Shown one piece after another: positions 40,296-51,565 of a DNA stretch of 64,000 nucleotides. Under the pieces are notes generated by a model, which was not told the DNA's origin, did no database searches, and saw only the letters and a program-made list of their open reading frames with translations. Origin of the DNA: Dirofilaria immitis. Taxonomy: Eukaryota > Nematoda > Chromadorea > Rhabditida > Onchocercidae. The translations under genes and the position numbers were made by a program. Positions within the stretch are counted from its first letter, which is position 1. The number at the start of each line of letters is the position of its first letter. The stretch lies in assembly GCA_024305405.1 (NCBI GenBank), contig JAKNDB010000109.1:2480001-2544000 (forward strand), in the 5' to 3' direction.

Positions 40296-42838
40296 ATATC
40301 GTGAAATGTGATTGTTTGCATGGCAATTGATCGCTTATTATCAGTAATGTCGTCAAGGCATGATTCATTCACCGGAAAAAGTTTAGCGAAGGATTCGAGC
40401 AATGCTTACGATGGCATGGATTGCTGCTGCTATTATCAGCATACCGTAATTTGTTGTATGGGAAATGCTTCTTACATTTGAGGAACAACTTAACTGGAGT
40501 CAATGTATGCAGGTAAATATTGCAACAACATGTGACTTCAAAATTTCCAAGAATCTTTGGAAATTTGTTTTATAGTTGATGACCATTTTACCATATTTCT
40601 TTTAGCTGCATTATACTGATTATTATTTCCATAATTAAATTTTTATTTTCATTTAAATTTCCATTCTTTCCTACTAATTGCCTTATTTTGGATCTTGAGT
40701 AAATTTAAATACAGATCTGGGAAATAATTCGGGTTGAGGAGGCCATGCATAATAATAGTGTTGGAGCATCGCATCAACTGATGAAACAGGAAAATATTTA
40801 TGCTGTCGTTCACATGATGTTAATTTTTGGGTTCCAGCGACTATTGTTCTAGTTTGTTTTTTTTTACCTCCTCGCTTTTTTTATTTTTTGTTTTTTATCC
40901 AATTCCGAAATTCTTGGATACAAAAGGTGTCAAATCAACAAGTTGTGATAAACATATGTTAAAATTTTTTGCGATGAGTAAATTGCAGTGTTATAGTTAT
41001 GCTATCTAATCCTATCCTGCTGGGTTTACTTGAATTCACGGCCAGCAATAAATATATTAATGCATTCGCGTAATTTAAGCCAAGATTGTGAAAGCAATAG
41101 AAGATGCATAAGCGGTCAACAATCTGCTGATATGTGAAAAAGTTTAAATTTAAAATTCCAGACATAGCTAAAATCATCGATCAATGAAACAAAGCACACA
41201 AATAATTCATGTACTATAAATAAATCACTTATTCAGTAATCACGTACAAATCATATAATATCATATAATCATTACCATATAAGATCATATAGTTTAATTA
41301 TAAATCATGTGTACTATAAACATTTGAAAGAAAATATAATTTGCATTCAAAATTCGCAATGAAAAGAACAAATTGACAAGCTGATCTTTATCATTTATCT
41401 ATGTGTACATGCATGCGTATGGAGTGATTCTTATTATTTCAAAGAACGAAGAAGCACACATGGAGAGATAACACTCTATGTGAGGCAGAACTAGGGAAAG
41501 GATTACGTAGTAGATTGTTGCAGAAAATGTGGCAAGAGTTGGGTTACTTCTCATCAGTTACTTAAAGTTTTAGTCCGTTTACGTCTCCAATTTTTCAAGC
41601 GTCCCCAAAAAATTGCAGCTTGGTTTCCGATTGGAAAAGGCATAGCATTACATCTACTCATTGATTTTTGATCAACTCGTAAAACATTTCATAGAAATAG
41701 CGAACATACCACCACATTATTTGCTATCAAAGTTTACATCTGTTTTGGTATATAGTTGAATTTGATAGAGCTGCAATTACAGCTTAATGAAAAAATCACG
41801 ATCTGCAGATTGGAACCCCTTAAAACCGACGTTAAAAAAAAGGATAAAATGAAAAAAATACATTGTCACCATTAAGGAGTACGTTTCCCTTAATTCAGCT
41901 TTATCATTTCATGCCCAATAAATTTCATATAAGTAGACAAGCAGACACGAGAAATGGATACTTAAAATCAACTTCATCCTTTTCATACTTCAATCATGCA
42001 TGTAGATACTGTTCCATAGGGAAATCTTGAATGAGATACGTGAGACGATTCTATTTAATCAATCCTGTGACTATGCACTCGTGATTTATATTTCGATATT
42101 CTCATATAATTTTAACAAATCCACGTATCGTTATCACTAGAGGCGGCAAGATAATGAGCACTCATTCCACGGCGAAACAAGATAACGTTGCTACTACAGA
42201 TAACAAACACTTAGGGGGTTCTAATCGAACTATCTAGTAGCTGGTTCCCTCTGAAGTTTCCCTCAGGATAGCTGGAGTACGTAATTAAAGCAGTTATATT
42301 CGGTAAAGCGAATGATTAGAGGAATTATGGGACAAAACGTCTGCAATCTCTTCTCAAACTTTCAATGAGTATGATGTCTTGCTTGCTTAATAAAGGAAGC
42401 ATAGACAATATGTTTCGATTGTCGATTATATAATGTTAAAATAAAGCGGTGGGTTCAGTGCTGTGTATATTTTCCAATCTTTGAATTAAAAAAAAAAGTG
42501 ATTTTGCTTAGTTGATGTATAAACATCTCAGGAATTGAGCGATTCGATTAAATTTTCAACTAGTTGCTGCTTATATAATATGCTGGTTACCGTATAATGA
42601 ACTTAGTTTGTATGATTTTATGGATCCTGAAGGATTTTTTGAGGTACATGCTAATAAAGTGCGTATAAAAAAATCTTAAAAATCGCGAAAAGTCATGCGA
42701 AAGAAGAAAATGTAAACAGAAATTGTCTTTCAGGTCTATTGTTTGCACAGAATTGTGGTTTTTAACGCAGTGATCAATCCATATCTTAATAGCCTGTTTG
42801 GAGATTTCTTACAACTGAGACGAACTGATCCAAATTGA
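40296..42838 (+). pseudogene. Rhodopsin-class peptide GPCR (GnRH/vasopressin-receptor-like), broken
   Basis: Four exon-like pieces hold ordered GPCR landmarks. 40296-40512: TM3 end with VIVCMAIDRLLSV (DRY region), loop SSRHDSFTGKSL, TM4 AMLTMAWIAAAIISIP, then FVVWEML and WSQCMQ. 40715 to about 40860, in phase: extracellular loop 2 and TM5 (AVVHMMLIF-WVPATIVLV). 42563-42641: TM6 with YIICWLPYN. 42734-42838: TM7 with FNAVINPYLNSLFGDF (NPxxY) and stop. Breaks: TGA in TM3 (ISS-N position, 40302), a one-base gain or two-base loss before RRIRAML, TAA for Gln after ISIP (TM4), and a missing T in the five-T run of LIF-W. CWLPYN and NPY point to the GnRH/vasopressin/AKH receptor group. Two separate nonsense substitutions suggest a pseudogene rather than only assembly error. 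TM1-TM2 are not identified. Confidence 0.75.
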
Positions 42839-45800
42839 TGTACTTTATAGATTTGTAAATCCATGACTTTTACTGTACCTGCATTCTACTTTTTGATTTC
42901 TTTTCATTAATTCCAAAATTTCCGATGGAATCTCGATCACATTTCGAAAATTACTTCGGCTTTTTCCAAAAGATTTGGTATTTTTAATTTCTCAATATTT
43001 TACGTTGTTGCTTTCGATATGATAATAAACAAACTGCTATTGGAAGTTCAAGGTAAAACAAAATAAAGTTTTCACATTTTCTTTTTAAAATACTGACAAA
43101 GTGATAACGATATTTTCTGGTAGTTTCTTTAAGCGGTGCTGCATATAACTTCCAAGAATAAGTAAAAGAAAAAAGTAAACATTAATCAGTTTTGAATTAA
43201 CCAGCTTTTACATTTCGTTGTTTTCAGGCGAAATTTCGAATCCATACCATTTCGAATGTTTGATTGTTTTAGCTTAAACTGAAAAATAACTTGGTTTAGC
43301 TGAAAAAAAATTATTTTAGAATAGATTCAGTTTCCTCATTGTTCTTTCAATTTCAAACTTTGATTCCGTGAAAGAAAAAACATTTGTATTTCTTCAAGCT
43401 TTTGTATCAAACTTCTTATTTCTGCTTAACCATCAAAAAAGATGGTCTAGATTTAACTGAATTACTCAAATTTGAAGAAGTTTCGATATATTGTTTCTAG
43501 AAAAATAATATCATACTGCTGCAAATAACTTCGACTGTTGCAGACATCTGCTAGATTTTAAAGTTTTTCATAACAAATCAGTTTTTTTAAGTTCCTCTGA
43601 TGTGGAGTGGTACTGTTTTTTTTGAAAGCTTATTTTAAACTTTATTTGACTTATATTAAATTGAGTACTGCAAGTTAAAACAGACAAAACCAGAGCTCTC
43701 CTGATATTAGGAGATGAACTTTTTCATCGTTTAAGTCAAATATTAGAAATGCCTTCTCTACACTTTTGTTCAAAACATGCTAGAAAATTTCAGTAAATTT
43801 CTATTTTAGTAGTATTCAAGCGTTTATTATTTAAATCAGTCAAATTATTTATTCGAATAATTATAATTCTAATTCTTAGAAATTTAAACCATTTCTTCGA
43901 AGTTATAGAACTTTAATTTCGCAAGTTTAACTTCAAATTGAACAATTTTTTCGTAAAAGATATTGGAGACTTTTAAACAACTGATTACGATCTGTGAAAA
44001 GTTATTGATTTTTGGCCTCATTTTTTCTATTTCGACTTGAATTATGAAAAAAATAGAAATTTGAAAAAATTTTTTTGAAAAAAACAGAAATTTGAAGGTG
44101 TTGTTAGTAGCTTATAAATCTGTTTATTAAAAAACAGTCTATCGCTAAGTAACCACATTCACAAGAGAAAGTTTTGCTGAACACAAAGACCTTCATCGAA
44201 TTCTTTTCATTTTAAATCTTTATCAATAGGCAATACTTCCAGAAAAGATTTGTACAATCAATTAATTGAAAAGAAAAGTATAAGAGAAGGGAAAGAAAAA
44301 TAAAAGAGGTATAAAAACTTATAAAATATTTTGCCTTAAATATTTCTTTTCAGCAAGTTCTTTTCATATAAAAATTTTGCCTTTACAGTTAATCCTTAGT
44401 ATTCCTCACTATAATTAATTGTCAATATGTTTTTCATGAATTTTTCTGAAAAATTGGAAAAAAATTGGGATAAATCCAATTTGATATTTTGTGGGTTAAA
44501 ATAGTAGCGTGAAATTTATGTCCTAATTTATCTTCGGATGAAGCAAGTATTGGCTTGTTGATAATGAATCTGAGTTATTCGGAGGAATGAGTTTGATAAT
44601 ATTGAAAAAGAATAAACAGTGGCGAACATGATTATTATTTATAACAGCCAATTTATAAAGTAAATAATCCTTCTCTCTACAGAGAGGTACCAGGTGAATT
44701 TGACTATCTCGTCTTTGTCACTCAACCTATAAAGCAAGAAGACTTCATTATGCGAATTTCTTGCCATGTTTTTTCTGTACAATTATTCATCTATTTATTA
44801 TTTATGCACTTAACGACTTATTTATTTATTCGTATCCAAGAAATGAGACTAACACTGAATAAAATATTTTAATATTCATCCACCTACTGACACATAAAAG
44901 TACAATGGCCAGGCGTTATGACACATTAAATGATAATTTTATGTGTTCCATATCTGGCTGAAAACTAATCGCAATGCCAATTTCTATTTTATAAATTCAT
45001 TGCTTGAAATCTTAAGCTATGATTCGATGATGAAATAACTGATTGTATCGAGAACTATGTTTTGAAATTGTCTTTACTTTAAATTACTTTTTAAAAACGA
45101 TGATGTAATACCTAACTGCACCTGTAAGGTTTTGAAAGGATTCCCACCATTTCGGTATCTTATGTCACTACATCTTTAAGACTCTTTTTTGCTCTTTTTC
45201 CAGGAAAAATAAAGGTTAAGGAATTGTTCTGGAAGAAGTTATACGTAGGTTTCATTCAGACGTAATCAATACTTTAAAAGTTTTTAAAGAGTCAACAAAC
45301 CGATCATTTTGCTATTTACTAGTTTGATAAATCCACGATGAGGAAAATGGATTGAACCGTAGTTTTCACTTTGTGAGAACTAAATTTTTTGCCTCGGTAC
45401 TCGCTAATGAATTCCACCAATGCATATCTGAGAACAGTTTTATATGTTAGCTTTTTTTACTTTTGGTGAAATTCTTTTCCGATCATTGCAAGTTATTATT
45501 GTTTAAAAATACTGGAAACTTAATCCTCAATTAATTAGTATTTAATAAGTTGAGCGAAAAAATGGGAATTTTGCAAACTATAAATTGGCAGAGAGTGATG
45601 TATTTTACATTTCAGAACTTTGTAGTTCATAAAGTTTATTTATATGGAATAACTAATTCAGATATTGCTATAATTAGGTTCTCGACCAAAGTTACGGAGC
45701 TTGAAATATTTTTTAGTTAGATCTGAATTTCTGCTGATAATAATTTCGTCGCAATATATCTATCCAATTATATTCATTTCCGGCTGCATTATAATAACAA

Positions 45801-46004
45801 ATGATCTGATTAAGACATCTATGAAGACGAGAGCTTGGAAGCATAGTAGTAATCAAGATCCAAATGGCTAGTCCAAATGTAAACCAAACATAAATTTGCT
45901 GATTGAATCAAGCGTGAGTCAAAATGATAATGATAAAGAGACCTCTCGTTCAAACTGTCTTCATTTTTAGTCCTTCTCTAAGACAAGCGATGTGTTATTC
46001 TTTT

Positions 46005-46080
46005 ATTGAAATAATAATAACAGTTAGTAATAGCAATAACAGTAATAATAATAAATTATTAGGTAATAATCAATAATAGT
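46005..46080. repeat. Imperfect TAA/AATAAT low-complexity tract
   Basis: Runs of AAT/TAA triplets with interruptions (ATAATAATAACAG, AATAATAATAAATTATT). Simple-sequence DNA. Confidence 0.8.
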
Positions 46081-47214
46081 TTATTCCTTTGTTTATAAAT
46101 TGAAGGAAAACTGGTTAGAAAATTCTCGATGCTATCATAATAGATGATGTGATTCAATAACTTTGTAACATAGTCATTTTTGAAATAAGTCGTTTCTCCA
46201 CTCAAAAAATTCTTTTTCATAACACTTTAAACTTATTTCATAAAACTTAATTGTGATATTTGCTTTCTTAGAAGTCTAAACACAGTACAAAACGCCAATA
46301 ACGGCTTTATTTAAGGTGAGAAATTTTGGTTCAAGAGGCAAAAATTTTTTGACAGTTTATGTCGATGTCATTACTTCGGTATTCCAGTCTTTCCCTTTAG
46401 TACCTTTTTGATACGCAGATACAATGAGACATTCAACTAAGCGCAGCATTTCTTTATTTTAAATCTTTGGTTTTCGCCCACGACTTAAACTCAAATTTAT
46501 GATAATTTTTCGTAAGTAAACACTGCTAACTTTTTTCTCGGAAGTTTCCTCTCGAAAATTAGCATCTTTGCATCTGGAAGATTGTGCTATCAAGATATTG
46601 GTCTTTTTGTTTCTTTTGACCTTATGAGCGCTGAAAAAATTAAAAAACCTCGAAAATCGGTAAAATTCTTTTCAAAATAGAAAATACATAAGAAAGATGA
46701 ATAAACGCTATCTTTAAATTCCCTTTATCCAATCTTATGTAATGAAAATGGTACTGTTTCTTTCATCAGCAAATTACGATAAGGACTTCTTTTTCTTCTA
46801 ATGAAATTTTAAAGGCATGGTTGTTTAGTCGGTTATTCGCCTATCAATCATGTTGGTACCGGCACATTAATAAAATTTTGCTGAACATAGATTAAAAAGT
46901 CACTTATCGTGAATACTTTACTTGGCTTTCCTATTTATGACAATATATCACTAGGAAAGAAAGATCATGCAATACTCCCAAAGTGTCGGAAAATGATTGG
47001 TGAGTTAGTTTTATGATAGACAAAAATTATAATAGACAGATTTATTCTTTATTAGAGAAAGCTGTGAGGACAATTCGTTTGATTAAACCGAGACATGTAA
47101 CAGATTAATAACTGAATAAAATGAGCAGAAGAGTGTCATAAATTAAAACCAGTGAATCAATCGTTTTAACTTATTTCCATTAGCCGCCCTGTTGTATTTT
47201 TGGATCCTCATATA

Positions 47215-47480
47215 AGGTGTGTTATAAAAGACAAGTAAGGCGTGTTACAAAAGGCAAGTTGATATTAAGATAACTACATAAAAAGGATGAGAAAGAATGT
47301 TTTATATGCAAGAGGATGATGATAAAAGGAATTAAAGGATATAATATTGAACATTTTGAATCGAATATTTAGATTAGTTTCCTTCGGGATGAGAAAAGCA
47401 TGTTTAGATGAATATTGACAATGTAACAAGTGTGAGAAGGAATGTTTTATATGGAAGGGGATGATAAATGGAATTGTTAA
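47215..47480. repeat. Diverged direct repeats
   Basis: GTGTTATAAAAGACAAGTAA at about 47219 recurs as GTGTTACAAAAGGCAAGT at about 47243. A longer unit with core GAATGTTTTATATG-AAG-GGATGAT at about 47297 recurs at about 47440, a spacing near 143 bp. The copies differ by several substitutions and small indels. Confidence 0.6.
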
Positions 47481-49440
47481 AACTTTAGATAATCATTTAC
47501 ATCTATTACATTGATGAGTCATTAAAGATTTTTGATCATGTAATTATTTAAAAATACAATATTTGATTCATAGTTACAAATATTTTCGGTTTTCTCGACA
47601 CAGACTACAATGATTAAACTTATTATCATCCTAGATTCTTTCATAAAATTGATTTAATGACTTACTAACAAGGAACCACTATTGAAACTTATTGTCGATC
47701 AAATTAAAGTCTATAATTTTTACACGCGAAATAAATTAAACTTGGATTTCTCAAGAATGATGAATTAACTATGAATAGGAAAAGTTTCATATGCATATTT
47801 AATAAGATGTGACGTAAAATCGGTAGTGTGCATCCCAATGAGCTACTACTACAAGCAGATATTTGTCGTTCTATGTTATTTCTGCTTAGATTTTCCAAGT
47901 ATGAAAATGCATTTGGATTAAAATTTATTTCACTTCTAATGTAACGAGTTATTTAAAAAGCATCGGAAATTTCAATAACCATTACATCTGAATAAGAAGA
48001 AAATGACCCGACGACAACTTCTGATGATTATGTTTGCTCAAGTTAAGAATTGGATTGCGAAAGTTATTACTATGAAAAGTAATTTTATTACTTGTTTTTA
48101 AATCTTAGACTTTTTGGAATTCATAAAATATACTTGCTCTTTAGAAACAATTTTTATTTTTAGGACGCAAAAGAATTTATTTCCGATTTAAAGTTTCCAA
48201 AAACGAGTCAGAATTTTATTATGTTTATCAGTGGAGAAACTTTCAGTATGGAACTGAATCAAATCAAATAAATTTTGCCTGATGAATTTAAGGGCCACCC
48301 ATTTGCACTTTGTTTACTTCTCAGCTGCAATTATAAGCGAGCATGAAATCCATATATAAAGAAGTCAAACGAGAAATCACACATTTTTCAAAATCATCGA
48401 CTGTCGGTGCTCGGACTGAGTGCTGAATCCCAAACACAAAAAGGATATATGGTTCTTTTCTTTTATGCATACAATTTCATAATAGCTGGGTGCACATTGC
48501 AGCATATAATCGGCAGATTGGTCAAAAAATAATAGAATGCCAATCCAAAATTGGTTTTTGAAAAGTTTGAGGGAAATTCTCATATAACTTTTTTGAGAAA
48601 AAGTTTTAGAATTCATAATATCTAGAAACAGATGTCATTAACTTGTAAATGATAATGAAAAGGTATCCGAAAGTTTCATAAATGTGTAACAAATATCAGA
48701 AGCATTTTTTCTTCAACAATAAAAAGCTGTTCAAATTCACCAAATATAAACAAAAAGTGAAATGGCTAACTAACTTGAGTGGGTGTTGCCAAAATAATTT
48801 AAAAAGCAACTAGAAACTATATAGCGAAGGTAATATAATTAAGAATAATTTACATTCTTTTTTTTAAATTTTTCCTTTCTCGCATTGTATCGCAACAACT
48901 TCATATCATATTTGTATTGTTATAGCCCCTAATAATGTATAACGAATAGTGATAAAATACTTCCTATGACTAATACCTCATCTTCACATTCACTGATGTT
49001 AATTTTTGTGTATTTGAATTTACTGATCAAAAGAATATCTTACATTCCATACTTTGAAATGTTTACTACACCTACCGCTTTCCATAGAATTATGAAATAG
49101 TGGCCTTTCCTAGACACTGAGTATCATTTTTTGCTTCAATACAACTATTTTCCTTGTTTTAAAATTTGATGAAATTTTTCCTGGAATTTGAAAAATTACT
49201 CCCCAGCCATCCTCGGCAATAGCCTGGTTCAGACGATATCGAATTATTAAACTATATTATCCGCACAGCAATGTTTTAAAAGTATGCCAAAATAATTCCT
49301 TCAATTTTTTAAGTCTTTATGTTTTACTGAATAATTTTTCAAAAAAAAAAAAAGTAACATAGCAAATAAATATAGAACTTTGCCTTTGTCTGAAATCATC
49401 GTTGTTTCTGAACGATAGCAGGAACAAAAATGTATCATAT

Positions 49441-49730
49441 ACTTTGCTTTGTATTTTAGGAGAATTGACTGGTATTACTAATACACCTCTTTCATTTCCA
49501 AAAAGTGGGCCAAAGAGAATTCAAACTTTGCCTTCCCTAATCATAGTACTTAATGCAAACGCTCCGATTCCTAATTTAAAAAGCCTCATGATTTCCTGTT
49601 GACTTAATGCAGGATTTAAGCACCTGCTTTTCATCATCTTTTGCGATATTTTCGCCACACAATGTTTCGAAGTAATAAAAGAAATTTTCAAGTATGAAAT
49701 TTGTTGGAATTCCAAACTAATGAATTTATA
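49441..49730 (-). pseudogene. Unidentified broken reading frame
   Basis: Reading the minus strand from about 49720, one frame gives FILENFFYYFETLCGENIAK and then DDEKQVLKSC. From about 49640 the adjacent frame carries on with LSQQEIMRLFKLGIGAFALS and then TMIREGKV. After an in-frame TGA that frame continues with ILFGPLFGNERGVLVIPVN. The composition is clearly protein-like and richer in G/C than its surroundings, but it needs a frameshift and a stop read-through. I do not recognise the protein. It could be a decayed host gene or a second bacterial insertion like the sdhA remnant. Confidence 0.35.
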
Positions 49731-50230
49731 TAAATAAGGAGCTTATTAGCGTTGAAATGAAAATGAAATCTTCAGTGTCGCTCCTTATTTACCATGTTAT
49801 TAACACAATCAACAATTTGACAAAGTAGAGAGAGTTAATGAGTGAAGAAGGCACCTATTATATTCATCGTTAAGAGGATCCAGAATTGTCAGTCATTTGG
49901 TAATTATTATATTGATGCATGTTTGTTGTTATTCATAGAATTTTTTAGCCTCAGTATGGCACTTCTATGTAACAGCTTTCTAACAAATATTTGCATTTCT
50001 GTATGTCTATTATTGAAGTTACTAAGTTCAATGCTGGGCAAAGGATAGAAAAATTTAGTAATCGAATTCGGATATATTTCGAAAAAGTAGTTAGATCGCT
50101 TTTAACATGATAAGTAATTCGTTTAATGCATGAAATTTAATTGCATAATATCCAGAAAAGATTTCGCTATTCCGGTGAATGAAAGAGGATTACGTCAAAT
50201 CGCCGCAAAAGCATCACAAATAATTGTATA
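49731..50230. other. Upstream flank of flp-11
   Basis: No gene seen. The open frame at 49842-50048 (plus) is AT-driven. This stretch presumably holds the flp-11 promoter, but I recognise no specific motif. Confidence 0.4.
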
Positions 50231-51565
50231 ATGCGTCCGATTCAGAAATACTTCCTATTCTTCTATTGCTTTATCATACCATTTGTTATAATGGCAAATG
50301 CTCAGGATGACGAAACACTGTATGCAATTTTCCACTATATAAATAGGTTTCAAAGCAAGAATCCAAATATGAAATATAAACTGTTTTAATCTGTGACGAA
50401 AAAGTCTACTGAGAAAAAGGTTCACATGTAATTCTAGTGACAGAAAAAAACGTTAAAGGCAGTTTCGCCAAGTTTAGAAATAAACACATAATTTTCTATG
50501 CTATATTATTTTAAGAGTTAAAACCCTTATAGACACTCAAGTCAACGGCCCTTCCAAATTTAAAAATAATCTTGTGAAGTATTGGCGCATTTGATAGATG
50601 CAAAGTACCGGAAAGGTGTAAAAATACGGGTCCTTGTGAGTTTATTTACTCAATTTGCAAATTATAATTAATCGTTTCATTGTTGCTAATAATTAGCTTT
50701 CTCTAACAAAAAAAAAAAAGTTATTTCAGAGGAGAGAAACGTGCGATGCGTAATGCTTTAATACGCTTTGGTCGATCGGGTATAAGAAACGCTCTTATCA
50801 GGTTGCTTTCAACTAAATCATCAAAAACAAAGAGAAGTCAGATTAACAAATTGCAGATTCAAGAAAGAAGGTGCTATTTTCTAGATGTGAATGCGAGAAA
50901 ATCAGATTTACTTAGGCTTCAGGAAAAGAAAAAGAAACATTCAGACTCGCCGAAAAATAAGAACACTTATTAAAATATAGCGCTTTTACTAATAGAATAT
51001 AAAAGCTGCAGCGATTACTAGATCATTCGATAGAGGTCGCAAGTATATGTAATCCTCATTCGAAGTTTAAGGTTTTAACACTCTAATTACTTGCTCCCAC
51101 TAAACAAACAGGCTTTGATTGCCTGTAGATTTTCTGAAAGATTCTCATTTGCACACTATTCTGAGGTAGTGCTGTCACGCTCGGTGAAGAAAGATTCAAG
51201 AGAAAAGGATTTTTATTTATATATTTTGATTCCCATTTATTATTTTAGGTTTGGGAAGCGAATGTCTGATATGTATTTCTCAGATGCAGAAAATAGACGA
51301 ACCGTTGTTCTGCATCCATCTGGTAAGTCGTCTTTGCGACATCAAAAAATGATCTAAATCGTTTTTATTTCTGGTACTTTATAACCTGCCAAGGATCAGA
51401 ATAAGCTGAGTTTTGTGCAATATCAATCGTTTTTTTTATTTTTTTATGATATTGGAGCTACTATATTAATGACTCAGTATGAACAATTATTTCTATCGAA
51501 TTTCAGTAAAATTTGACCGTTTTGAGCATTCCAAGCATATCAACAATATTCTTTCAAAAATTTAA
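50231..51565 (+). CDS. flp-11: FMRFamide-like neuropeptide precursor, flp-11 type
   Basis: Secreted precursor of amidated RFamide peptides, known in C. elegans from neurons including the sleep-promoting RIS cell. Exons 50231-50346, 50730-50801, 51249-51322 and 51507-51565 join in phase to 106 aa. Exon 1 encodes a signal peptide (YFLFFYCFIIPFVIMANA). Exon 2 starts GEKR and carries AMRNALIRFG, then a single Arg, then SGIRNALIR. The Arg codon is split by the intron and exon 3 adds FG-KR, giving a second RNALIRFamide peptide. C. elegans FLP-11 has AMRNALVRFamide and ASGGMRNALVRFamide, so the family call is firm, with Val changed to Ile. The rest (MSDMYFSDAENRR, TVVLHPSG, and a last exon with FDRFEHSKHINNILSKI) has no third RFG peptide where C. 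elegans has NGAPQPFVRFG. The last exon is assigned by phase and weak similarity only. Confidence 0.9.

Larger units (their letters stand above)
42839..49440. other. Gene-poor region with low-complexity DNA
   Basis: About 6.6 kb with no supportable gene on either strand. Notable sequence: a TAA/AAT-rich tract at 46010-46080 and diverged direct repeats at 47215-47480 (separate entries). Open frames at 47704-47898 and 48377-48616 (minus) show no motif or splice context. Confidence 0.5.

Noticed and set aside
40105..40368. 87-aa minus-strand frame
   Set aside because: Shadow opposite the GPCR TM3 exon.
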